Assembly: GCA_943737045.1 (NCBI GenBank)
Contig: CALSFV010000047.1
Location: forward strand, 434,001 to 498,000
Length of the DNA: 64,000 nucleotides
Source of the DNA: Parapristionchus giblindavisi
Taxonomy: Eukaryota; Nematoda; Chromadorea; Rhabditida; Diplogasteridae
Direction: 5' to 3'
A program made the position numbers and the translations under genes. Position 1 is the first letter of the stretch. Every line of letters starts with the position of its first letter. Under the pieces are notes generated by a model. The model ran no database searches. It saw nothing but the letters and a program-made list of their open reading frames with translations, and had not been told where the DNA came from. This document shows, in pieces, positions 23,291 through 36,442 of this stretch.

Positions 23291-26200
23291 GTGTGTCTCA
23301 TTCAGAATTTTTTCCTCTTTCACAGACTATATCACTTGCTGAGTATCATTGCCAATTTGACTTGTAACGAACTGTTTTGTACCAAAAACAGAGAGTACTG
23401 AAAGATAAATTTACATATTGGCCGTACTGACCACTTTGAAATAGTTTATCTTATTCAGAATTTTTCGCTCTTTCATTTGGTATATGGCACGATAGGTTTC
23501 ATTTTCATTTTCACATTTCTCAAGTTATCTTGATCATATCAGAGTAAAAGCTACTTTTGTACTTCGATCATTATCGCAGCAGTAAAATATTACAGATCGA
23601 CATGACCTGAAGTGAGTCTCATTCAGAATTTTTTCCTCTTTCACATACTATATCACTTGCTGAGTGTCATTGACAATTTGACTTGTAACGAACTGTTTTG
23701 TACCAAAAACAGAGAGTACCGAAAGATAAATTTACATATTGGCCGTACTGACCACATTGAAATAGTTTATCTCATTCAGAATTTTTCGCTCTTTCATTTG
23801 GTATATGACACGATAGGTTTCAATTTCATTTTCACATTTCACAAGTTATCTTGATCATATCAGAGTAAAAGCTACTTTTGTACTTCGATCATTATAGCAG
23901 CAGTAAAAGATTACAGATTGACATGACCTGAAGTGTGTCTCATTCAGATTTTTTTTCCTCTTTCACATAGTATATCACTCGCTGAGTATCATTGCCAATT
24001 TGACTTGTAACGAACTGTTTTGTACCAAAAACAGAGAGTACCGAAAGATAAATTTACATATTGGCCGTACTTACCACTTTGAAATAGTTCATCTTATTCA
24101 GAATTTTCGCTCTTTCATTTGGTATATGACACGATAGGTTTCATTTTCATTTTCACATTTCTCAAGTTATCTTGATCATATCAGAGTAAAAGCTACTTTT
24201 GTACTTCGATCATTATAGCAGCAGTAAAATATTACAGATCGACATGACCTGAAGTGTGTCTCATTCAGAATTTTTTCCTCTTTCACATAGTATATCACTC
24301 GCTGAGTATCATTGCCAATTTGACTTGTAACGAACTGTTTTGTACCAAAAACAGAGAGTACTGAAAGATAAATTTATATATTGGCCGTACTTACCACTTT
24401 GAAATAGTTCATCTTATTCAGAATTTTTCGCTCTTTCATTTGGTATATGACACGATAGGTTTCATTTTCATTTTCAAATTTCTCAAGTTATCTTGATCAT
24501 ATCAGAGTAAAAGCTACTTTTGTACTTCGATCATTATAGCAGCAGTAAAATATTACAGATCGACATGACCTGAAGTGTGTCTCATTCAGAATTTTTTCCT
24601 CTTTCACATACTATATCACTTGCTGAGTATCATTGCCAATTTGACTTGTAACGAACTGTTTTGTACCAAAAACAGAGAGTACCGAAAGATAAATTTACAT
24701 ATTGGCCGTACTTACCACTTTGAAATAGTTCATCTTATTCAGAATTTTTCGCTCTTTCATTTGGTATATGACACGATAGGTTTCATTTTCATTTTCACAT
24801 TTCTCAAGTTATCTTGATCATATCAGAGTAAAAGCTACTTTTGTACTTCGATCATTATAGCAGTAGTAAAATATTACAGATCGACATGACCTGAAGTGTG
24901 TCTCATTCAGAATTTTTTCCTCTTTCACAGACTATATCACTTGCTGAGTATCATTGCCAATTTGACTTGTAACGAACTGTTTTGTACCAAAAACAGAGAG
25001 TACTGAAAGATAAATTTACATATTGGCCGTACTGACCACTTTGAAATAGTTTATCTTATTCAGAATTTTTCGCTCTTTCATTTGGTATATGGCACGATAG
25101 GTTTCATTTTCATTTTCACATTTCTCAAGTTATCTTGATCATATCAGAGTAAAAGCTACTTTTGTACTTCGATCATTATAGCAGCAGTAAAATATTACAG
25201 ATCGACATGACCTGAAGTGAGTCTCATTCAGAATTTTTTCCTCTTTCACATACTATATCACTTGCTGAGTGTCATTGACAATTTGACTTGTAACGAACTG
25301 TTTTGTACCAAAAACAGAGAGTACCGAAAGATAAATTTACATATTGGCCGTACTGACCACATTGAAATAGTTTATCTCATTCAGAATTTTTCGCTCTTTC
25401 ATTTGGTATATGACACGATAGGTTTCAATTTCATTTTCACATTTCACAAGTTATCTTGATCATATCAGAGTAAAAGCTACTTTTGTACTTCGATCATTAT
25501 AGCAGCAGTAAAAGATTACAGATTGACATGACCTGAAGTGTGTCTCATTCAGATTTTTTTTCCTCTTTCACATAGTATATCACTCGCTGAGTATCATTGC
25601 CAATTTGACTTGTAACGAACTGTTTTGTACCAAAAACAGAGAGTACTGAAAGATAAATTTATATATTGGCCGTACTTACCACTTTGAAATAGTTCATCTT
25701 ATTCAGAATTTTTCGCTCTTTCATTTGGTATATGACACGATAGGTTTCATTTTCATTTTTAAATTTCTCAAGTTATCTTGATCATATCAGAGTAAAAGCT
25801 ACTTTTGTACTTCGATCATTATAGCAGCAGTAAAATATTACAGATCGACATGACCTGAAGTGTGTCTCATTCAGAATTTTTTCCTCTTTCACATACTATA
25901 TCACTTGCTGAGTATCATTGCCAATTTGACTTGTAACGAACTGTTTTGTACCAAAAACAGAGAGTACCGAAAGATAAATTTACATATTGGCCGTACTTAC
26001 CACTTTGAAATAGTTCATCTTATTCAGAATTTTCGCTCTTTCATTTGGTATATGACACGATAGGTTTCATTTTCATTTTCACATTTCTCAAGTTATCTTG
26101 ATCATATCAGAGTAAAAGCTACTTTTGTACTTCGATCATTATAGCAGCAGTAAAATATTACAGATCGACATGACCTGAAGTGTGTCTCATTCAGAATTTT

Positions 26201-26821
26201 TTCCTCTTTCACATAGTATATCACTCGCTGAGTATCATTGCCAATTTGACTTGTAACGAACTGTTTTGTACCAAAAACAGAGAGTACTGAAAGATAAATT
26301 TATATATTGGCCGTACTTACCACTTTGAAATAGTTCATCTTATTCAGAATTTTTCGCTCTTTCATTTGGTATATGACACGATAGGTTTCATTTTCATTTT
26401 CAAATTTCTCAAGTTATCTTGATCATATCAGAGTAAAAGCTACTTTTGTACTTCGATCATTATAGCAGCAGTAAAATATTACAGATCGACATGACCTGAA
26501 GTGTGTCTCATTCAGAATTTTTTCCTCTTTCACATACTATATCACTTGCTGAGTATCATTGCCAATTTGACTTGTAACGAACTGTTTTGTACCAAAAACA
26601 GAGAGTACCGAAAGATAAATTTACATATTGGCCGTACTTACCACTTTGAAATAGTTCATCTTATTCAGAATTTTTCGCTCTTTCATTTGGTATATGACAC
26701 GATAGGTTTCATTTTCATTTTCACATTTCTCAAGTTATCTTGATCATATCAGAGTAAAAGCTACTTTTGTACTTCGATCATTATAGCAGTAGTAAAATAT
26801 TACAGATCGACATGACCTGAA
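23291..26821 (+). repeat. Two related blocks of 5 and 6 units
   Basis: The first block begins at 23291 and the second at 24896. Shared rare markers show the relation: CACAGACTAT at 23321 and 24926 (1605 bp apart), GTGAGTCTC at the 23612 and 25217 units, TTTCACAAG near their ends, and an eight-T run at the next units. From 24254 onward the offset becomes 1926 bp (24254 to 26180, 24575 to 26501), confirmed by CAGTAGTAAA at 24861 and 26787. The second block therefore holds one extra unit, inserted around 25538-25859. Confidence 0.78.
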
Positions 26822-29800
26822 GTGTGTCTCATTCAGAATTTTTTCCTCTTTCACATAGTATATCACTCGCTGAGTATCATTGCCAATTTGACTTGTAACG
26901 AACTGTTTTGTACCAAAAACAGAGAGTACTGAAAGATAAATTTATATATTGGCCGTACTTACCACTTTGAAATAGTTCATCTTATTCAGAATTTTTCGCT
27001 CTTTCATTTGGTATATGACACGATAGGTTTCATTTTCATTTCAAATTTCTCAAGTTATCTTGATCATATCAGAGTAAAAGCTACTTTTGTACTTCGATCA
27101 TTATAGCAGCAGTAAAATATTACAGATCGAGATGACCTGAAGTGTGTCTCATTCAGAATTTTTTCCTCTTTCACATACTATATCACTTGCTGAGTGTCAT
27201 TGACAATTTGACTTGTAACGAACTGTTTTGTACCAAAAACAGAGAGTACCCAAAGATAAATTTACATATTGGCCGTACTGACCACATTGAAATAGTTTAT
27301 CTCATTCAGAATTTTTCGCTCTTTCATTTGGTATATGACACGATAGGTTTCAATTTCATTTTCACATTTCTCAAGTTATCTTGATCATATCAGAGTAAAA
27401 GCTACTTTTTTACTTCGATCATTATAGCAGCAGTAAAATATTACAGATCGACATGACCTGAAGTGTGTCTCATTCAGAATTTTTTCCTCTTTCACATAGT
27501 ATATCACTCGCTGAGTATCATTGCCAATTTGACTTGTAACGAACTGTTTTGTACCAAAAACAGAGAGTACTGAAAGATAAATTTATATATTGGCCGTACT
27601 TACCACTTTGAAATAGTTCATCTTATTCAGAATTTTTCGCTCTTTCATTTGGTATATGACACGATAGGTTTCATTTTCATTTCAAATTTCTCAAGTTATC
27701 TTGATCATATCAGAGTAAAAGCTACTTTTGTACTTCGATCATTATAGCAGCAGTAAAATATTACAGATCGACATGACCTGAAGTGTGTCTCATTCAGAAT
27801 TTTTTCCTCTTTCACATACTATATCACTTGCTGAGTGTCATTGACAATTTGACTTGTAACGAACTGTTTTGTACCAAAAACAGAGAGTACCCAAAGATAA
27901 ATTTACATATTGGCCGTACTGACCACATTGAAATAGTTTATCTCATTCAGAATTTTTCGCTCTTTCATTTGGTATATGACACGATAGGTTTCAATTTCAT
28001 TTTCACATTTCTCAAGTTATCTTGATCATATCAGAGTAAAAGCTACTTTTTTACTTCGATCATTATAGCAGCAGTAAAATATTACAGATCGACATGACCT
28101 GAAGTGTGTCTCATTCAGAATTTTTTCCTCTTTCACATAGTATATCACTCGCTGAGTATCATTGCCAATTTGACTTGTAACGAACTGTTTTGTACCAAAA
28201 ACAGAGAGTACTGAAAGATAAATTTATATATTGGCCGTACTTACCACTTTGAAATAGTTCATCTTATTCAGAATTTTTCGCTCTTTCATTTGGTATATGA
28301 CACGATAGGTTTCATTTTCATTTCAAATTTCTCAAGTTATCTTGATCATATCAGAGTAAAAGCTACTTTTGTACTTCGATCATTATAGCAGCAGTAAAAT
28401 ATTACAGATCGACATGACCTGAAGTGTGTCTCATTCAGAATTTTTTCCTCTTTCACATACTATATCACTTGCTGAGTGTCATTGACAATTTGACTTGTAA
28501 CGAACTGTTTTGTACCAAAAACAGAGAGTACCCAAAGATAAATTTACATATTGGCCGTACTGACCACATTGAAATAGTTTATCTCATTCAGAATTTTTCG
28601 CTCTTTCATTTGGTATATGACACGATAGGTTTCAATTTCATTTTCACATTTCTCAAGTTATCTTGATCATATCAGAGTAAAAGCTACTTTTTTACTTCGA
28701 TCATTATAGCAGCAGTAAAATATTACAGATCGACATGACCTGAAGTGTGTCTCATTCAAAATTTTTTCCTCTTTCACATAGTATATCACTCGCTGAGTAT
28801 CATTGCCAATTTGACTTGTAACGAACTGTTTTGTACCAAAAACAGAGAGTACTGAAAGATAAATTTATATATTGGCCGTACTTACCACTTTGAAATAGTT
28901 CATCTTATTCAGAATTTTTCGCTCTTTCATTTGGTATATGACACGATAGGTTTCATTTTCATTTTCAAATTTCTCAAGTTATCTTGATCATATCAGAGTA
29001 AAAGCTACTTTTGTACTTCGATCATTATAGCAGCAGTAAAATATTACAGATCGACATGACCTGAAGTGTGTCTCATTCAGAATTTTTTCCTCTTTCACAT
29101 ACTATATCACTTGCTGAGTATCATTGCCAATTTGACTTGTAACGAACTGTTTTGTACCAAAAACAGAGAGTACCGAAAGATAAATTTACATATTGGCCGT
29201 ACTTACCACTTTGAAATAGTTCATCTTATTCAGAATTTTTCGCTCTTTCATTTGGTATATGACACGATAGGTTTCATTTTCATTTTCACATTTCTCAAGT
29301 TATCTTGATCATATCAGAGTAAAAGCTACTTTTGTACTTCGATCATTATAGCAGCAGTAAAATATTACAGATCGACATGACCTGAAGTGTGTCTCATTCA
29401 GAATTTTTTCCTCTTTCACATACTATATCACTTGCTGAGTATCATTGCCAATTTGACTTGTAACGAACTGTTTTGTACCAAAAACAGAGAGTACCGAAAG
29501 ATAAATTTACATATTGGCCGTACTTACCACTTTGAAATAGTTCATCTTATTCAGAATTTTCGCTCTTTCATTTGGTATATGACACGATAGGTTTCATTTT
29601 CATTTTCACATTTCTCAAGTTATCTTGATCATATCAGAGTAAAAGCTACTTTTGTACTTCGATCATTATAGCAGCAGTAAATTATTACAGATCGACATGA
29701 CCTGAAGTGTGTCTCATTCAGAATTTTTTCCTCTTTCACATAGTATATCACTCGCTGAGTATCATTGCCAATTTGACTTGTAACGAACTGTTTTGTACCA

Positions 29801-32800
29801 AAAACAGAGAGTACTGAAAGATAAATTTATATATTGGCCGTACTTACCACTTTGAAATAGTTCATCTTATTCAGAATTTTTCGCTCTTTCATTTGGTATA
29901 TGACACGATAGGTTTCATTTTCATTTTCAAATTTCTCAAGTTATCTTGATCATATCAGAGTAAAAGCTACTTTTGTACTTCGATCATTATAGCAGCAGTA
30001 AAATATTACAGATCGACATGACCTGAAGTGTGTCTCATTCAGAATTTTTTCCTCTTTCACATACTATATCACTTGCTGAGTATCATTGCCAATTTGACTT
30101 GTAACGAACTGTTTTGTACCAAAAACAGAGAGTACCGAAAGATAAATTTACATATTGGCCGTACTTACCACTTTGAAATAGTTCATCTTATTCAGAATTT
30201 TTCGCTCTTTCATTTGGTATATGACACGATAGGTTTCATTTTCATTTTCACATTTCTCAAGTTATCTTGATCATATCAGAGTAAAAGCTACTTTTGTACT
30301 TCGATCATTATAGCAGTAGTAAAATATTACAGATCGACATGACCTGAAGTGTGTCTCATTCAGAATTTTTTCCTCTTTCACATAGTATATCACTCGCTGA
30401 GTATCATTGCCAATTTGACTTGTAACGAACTGTTTTGTACCAAAAACAGAGAGTACTGAAAGATAAATTTATATATTGGCCGTACTTACCACTTTGAAAT
30501 AGTTCATCTTATTCAGAATTTTTCGCTCTTTCATTTGGTATATGACACGATAGGTTTCATTTTCATTTCAAATTTCTCAAGTTATCTTGATCATATCAGA
30601 GTAAAAGCTACTTTTGTACTTCGATCATTATAGCAGCAGTAAAATATTACAGATCGAGATGACCTGAAGTGTGTCTCATTCAGAATTTTTTCCTCTTTCA
30701 CATACTATATCACTTGCTGAGTGTCATTGACAATTTGACTTGTAACGAACTGTTTTGTACCAAAAACAGAGAGTACCCAAAGATAAATTTACATATTGGC
30801 CGTACTGACCACATTGAAATAGTTTATCTCATTCAGAATTTTTCGCTCTTTCATTTGGTATATGACACGATAGGTTTCAATTTCATTTTCACATTTCTCA
30901 AGTTATCTTGATCATATCAGAGTAAAAGCTACTTTTTTACTTCGATCATTATAGCAGCAGTAAAATATTACAGATCGACATGACCTGAAGTGTGTCTCAT
31001 TCAGAATTTTTTCCTCTTTCACATAGTATATCACTCGCTGAGTATCATTGCCAATTTGACTTGTAACGAACTGTTTTGTACCAAAAACAGAGAGTACTGA
31101 AAGATAAATTTATATATTGGCCGTACTTACCACTTTGAAATAGTTCATCTTATTCAGAATTTTTCGCTCTTTCATTTGGTATATGACACGATAGGTTTCA
31201 TTTTCATTTTCAAATTTCTCAAGTTATCTTGATCATATCAGAGTAAAAGCTACTTTTGTACTTCGATCATTATAGCAGCAGTAAAATATTACAGATCGAC
31301 ATGACCTGAAGTGTGTCTCATTCAGAATTTTTTCCTCTTTCACATACTATATCACTTGCTGAGTATCATTGCCAATTTGACTTGTAACGAACTGTTTTGT
31401 ACCAAAAACAGAGAGTACCGAAAGATAAATTTACATATTGGCCGTACTTACCACTTTGAAATAGTTCATCTTATTCAGAATTTTTCGCTCTTTCATTTGG
31501 TATATGACACGATAGGTTTCATTTTCATTTTCACATTTCTCAAGTTATCTTGATCATATCAGAGTAAAAGCTACTTTTGTACTTCGATCATTATAGCAGT
31601 AGTAAAATATTACAGATCGACATGACCTGAAGTGTGTCTCATTCAGAATTTTTTCCTCTTTCACATAGTATATCACTCGCTGAGTATCATTGCCAATTTG
31701 ACTTGTAACGAACTGTTTTGTACCAAAAACAGAGAGTACTGAAAGATAAATTTATATATTGGCCGTACTTACCACTTTGAAATAGTTCATCTTATTCAGA
31801 ATTTTTCGCTCTTTCATTTGGTATATGACACGATAGGTTTCATTTTCATTTCAAATTTCTCAAGTTATCTTGATCATATCAGAGTAAAAGCTACTTTTGT
31901 ACTTCGATCATTATAGCAGCAGTAAAATATTACAGATCGAGATGACCTGAAGTGTGTCTCATTCAGAATTTTTTCCTCTTTCACATACTATATCACTTGC
32001 TGAGTGTCATTGACAATTTGACTTGTAACGAACTGTTTTGTACCAAAAACAGAGAGTACCCAAAGATAAATTTACATATTGGCCGTACTGACCACATTGA
32101 AATAGTTTATCTCATTCAGAATTTTTCGCTCTTTCATTTGGTATATGACACGATAGGTTTCAATTTCATTTTCACATTTCTCAAGTTATCTTGATCATAT
32201 CAGAGTAAAAGCTACTTTTTTACTTCGATCATTATAGCAGCAGTAAAATATTACAGATCGACATGACCTGAAGTGTGTCTCATTCAGAATTTTTTCCTCT
32301 TTCACATAGTATATCACTCGCTGAGTATCATTGCCAATTTGACTTGTAACGAACTGTTTTGTACCAAAAACAGAGAGTACTGAAAGATAAATTTATATAT
32401 TGGCCGTACTTACCACTTTGAAATAGTTCATCTTATTCAGAATTTTTCGCTCTTTCATTTGGTATATGACACGATAGGTTTCATTTTCATTTTCAAATTT
32501 CTCAAGTTATCTTGATCATATCAGAGTAAAAGCTACTTTTGTACTTCGATCATTATAGCAGCAGTAAAATATTACAGATCGACATGACCTGAAGTGTGTC
32601 TCATTCAGAATTTTTTCCTCTTTCACATACTATATCACTTGCTGAGTATCATTGCCAATTTGACTTGTAACGAACTGTTTTGTACCAAAAACAGAGAGTA
32701 CCGAAAGATAAATTTACATATTGGCCGTACTTACCACTTTGAAATAGTTCATCTTATTCAGAATTTTTCGCTCTTTCATTTGGTATATGACACGATAGGT

Positions 32801-35800
32801 TTCATTTTCATTTTCACATTTCTCAAGTTATCTTGATCATATCAGAGTAAAAGCTACTTTTGTACTTCGATCATTATAGCAGCAGTAAAATATTACAGAT
32901 CGACATGACCTGAAGTGTGTCTCATTCAGAATTTTTTCCTCTTTCACATACTATATCACTTGCTGAGTATCATTGCCAATTTGACTTGTAACGAACTGTT
33001 TTGTACCAAAAACAGAGAGTACCGAAAGATAAATTTACATATTGGCCGTACTTACCACTTTGAAATAGTTCATCTTATTCAGAATTTTCGCTCTTTCATT
33101 TGGTATATGACACGATAGGTTTCATTTTCATTTTCACATTTCTCAAGTTATCTTGATCATATCAGAGTAAAAGCTACTTTTGTACTTCGATCATTATAGC
33201 AGCAGTAAAATATTACAGATCGACATGACCTGAAGTGTGTCTCATTCAGAATTTTTTCCTCTTTCACATAGTATATCACTCGCTGAGTATCATTGCCAAT
33301 TTGACTTGTAACGAACTGTTTTGTACCAAAAACAGAGAGTACTGAAAGATAAATTTATATATTGGCCGTACTTACCACTTTGAAATAGTTCATCTTATTC
33401 AGAATTTTTCGCTCTTTCATTTGGTATATGACACGATAGGTTTCATTTTCATTTTCAAATTTCTCAAGTTATCTTGATCATATCAGAGTAAAAGCTACTT
33501 TTGTACTTCGATCATTATAGCAGCAGTAAAATATTACAGATCGACATGACCTGAAGTGTGTCTCATTCAGAATTTTTTCCTCTTTCACATACTATATCAC
33601 TTGCTGAGTATCATTGCCAATTTGACTTGTAACGAACTGTTTTGTACCAAAAACAGAGAGTACCGAAAGATAAATTTACATATTGGCCGTACTTACCACT
33701 TTGAAATAGTTCATCTTATTCAGAATTTTTCGCTCTTTCATTTGGTATATGACACGATAGGTTTCATTTTCATTTTCACATTTCTCAAGTTATCTTGATC
33801 ATATCAGAGTAAAAGCTACTTTTGTACTTCGATCATTATAGCAGTAGTAAAATATTACAGATCGACATGACCTGAAGTGTGTCTCATTCAGAATTTTTTC
33901 CTCTTTCACATAGTATATCACTCGCTGAGTATCATTGCCAATTTGACTTGTAACGAACTGTTTTGTACCAAAAACAGAGAGTACTGAAAGATAAATTTAT
34001 ATATTGGCCGTACTTACCACTTTGAAATAGTTCATCTTATTCAGAATTTTTCGCTCTTTCATTTGGTATATGACACGATAGGTTTCATTTTCATTTTCAA
34101 ATTTCTCAAGTTATCTTGATCATATCAGAGTAAAAGCTACTTTTGTACTTCGATCATTATAGCAGCAGTAAAATATTACAGATCGACATGACCTGAAGTG
34201 TGTCTCATTCAGAATTTTTTCCTCTTTCACATACTATATCACTTGCTGAGTATCATTGCCAATTTGACTTGTAACGAACTGTTTTGTACCAAAAACAGAG
34301 AGTACCGAAAGATAAATTTACATATTGGCCGTACTTACCACTTTGAAATAGTTCATCTTATTCAGAATTTTTCGCTCTTTCATTTGGTATATGACACGAT
34401 AGGTTTCATTTTCATTTTCACATTTCTCAAGTTATCTTGATCATATCAGAGTAAAAGCTACTTTTGTACTTCGATCATTATAGCAGTAGTAAAATATTAC
34501 AGATCGACATGACCTGAAGTGTGTCTCATTCAGAATTTTTTCCTCTTTCACATAGTATATCACTCGCTGAGTATCATTGCCAATTTGACTTGTAACGAAC
34601 TGTTTTGTACCAAAAACAGAGAGTACTGAAAGATAAATTTATATATTGGCCGTACTTACCACTTTGAAATAGTTCATCTTATTCAGAATTTTTCGCTCTT
34701 TCATTTGGTATATGACACGATAGGTTTCATTTTCATTTCAAATTTCTCAAGTTATCTTGATCATATCAGAGTAAAAGCTACTTTTGTACTTCGATCATTA
34801 TAGCAGCAGTAAAATATTACAGATCGACATGACCTGAAGTGTGTCTCATTCAGAATTTTTTCCTCTTTCACATACTATATCACTTGCTGAGTGTCATTGA
34901 CAATTTGACTTGTAACGAACTGTTTTGTACCAAAAACAGAGAGTACCCAAAGATAAATTTACATATTGGCCGTACTGACCACATTGAAATAGTTTATCTC
35001 ATTCAGAATTTTTCGCTCTTTCATTTGGTATATGACACGATAGGTTTCAATTTCATTTTCACATTTCTCAAGTTATCTTGATCATATCAGAGTAAAAGCT
35101 ACTTTTTTACTTCGATCATTATAGCAGCAGTAAAATATTACAGATCGACATGACCTGAAGTGTGTCTCATTCAGAATTTTTTCCTCTTTCACATAGTATA
35201 TCACTCGCTGAGTATCATTGCCAATTTGACTTGTAACGAACTGTTTTGTACCAAAAACAGAGAGTACTGAAAGATAAATTTATATATTGGCCGTACTTAC
35301 CACTTTGAAATAGTTCATCTTATTCAGAATTTTTCGCTCTTTCATTTGGTATATGACACGATAGGTTTCATTTTCATTTCAAATTTCTCAAGTTATCTTG
35401 ATCATATCAGAGTAAAAGCTACTTTTGTACTTCGATCATTATAGCAGCAGTAAAATATTACAGATCGACATGACCTGAAGTGTGTCTCATTCAGAATTTT
35501 TTCCTCTTTCACATACTATATCACTTGCTGAGTGTCATTGACAATTTGACTTGTAACGAACTGTTTTGTACCAAAAACAGAGAGTACCCAAAGATAAATT
35601 TACATATTGGCCGTACTGACCACATTGAAATAGTTTATCTCATTCAGAATTTTTCGCTCTTTCATTTGGTATATGACACGATAGGTTTCAATTTCATTTT
35701 CACATTTCTCAAGTTATCTTGATCATATCAGAGTAAAAGCTACTTTTTTACTTCGATCATTATAGCAGCAGTAAAATATTACAGATCGACATGACCTGAA

Positions 35801-36442
35801 GTGTGTCTCATTCAAAATTTTTTCCTCTTTCACATAGTATATCACTCGCTGAGTATCATTGCCAATTTGACTTGTAACGAACTGTTTTGTACCAAAAACA
35901 GAGAGTACTGAAAGATAAATTTATATATTGGCCGTACTTACCACTTTGAAATAGTTCATCTTATTCAGAATTTTTCGCTCTTTCATTTGGTATATGACAC
36001 GATAGGTTTCATTTTCATTTTCAAAATTCTCAAGTTATCTTGATCATATCATAGTAAAAGCTACTTTTGTACTTCGATCATTATAGCAGCAGTAAAATAT
36101 TACAGATCGACATGACCTGAAGTGTGTCTCATTCAGAATTTTTTCCTCTTTCACATACTATATCACTTGCTGAGTATCATTGCCAATTTGACTTGTAACG
36201 AACTGTTTTGTACCAAAAACAGAGAGTACCGAAAGATAAATTTACATATTGGCCGTACTTACCACTTTGAAATAGTTCATCTTATTCAGAATTTTTCGCT
36301 CTTTCATTTGGTATATGACACGATAGGTTTCATTTTCATTTTCACATTTCTCAAGTTATCTTGATCATATCAGAGTAAAAGCTACTTTTGTACTTCGATC
36401 ATTATAGCAGCAGTAAAATATTACAGATCGACATGACCTGAA
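25860..36442 (+). repeat. 11-unit higher-order repeat, about 3.53 kb, three copies
   Basis: Copies start at 25860, 29387 and 32915 and end at 36442 (lengths 3527, 3528 and 3528 bp). Each opens with a unit that has a short GAATTTTCGCTC run (two T lost). Within a copy, units alternate between type x (ACTGAA, TTTATATATTGG) and either type P (ACCCAAAG) or type I (GTATCATTGCC with CTTACCAC). The even slots read I P P P I in copy 1, I P I P I in copy 2 and I I P P I in copy 3. A rare TCATTCAAAATT lies in the units at 28745 and 35801, exactly two HOR lengths (7056 bp) apart. The longest period and the nested 2-unit period coexist. Confidence 0.8.
26822..28744 (+). repeat. Three consecutive 2-unit blocks, about 641 bp each
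   Basis: Within the first 11-unit copy, x/P pairs follow one another with P units at 27142, 27783 and 28424, 641 bp apart. The x units have CATTTTCATTTCAAATTTC, which is one base short. The stretch after each P unit reads CTACTTTTTTACTTCG instead of the usual CTACTTTTGTACTTCG. The pairs are nearly identical, which suggests recent dimer amplification. The first is distinguished by GATCGAGATG just before 27142. Confidence 0.78.

Noticed and set aside
25860..26063. 67-codon frames (also at 29387 and 32915) as a distinct gene
   Set aside because: They are the same frame shifted by loss of two T in GAATTTTCGCTC. The three copies lie one HOR apart, so this is one inherited indel and not a separate gene.
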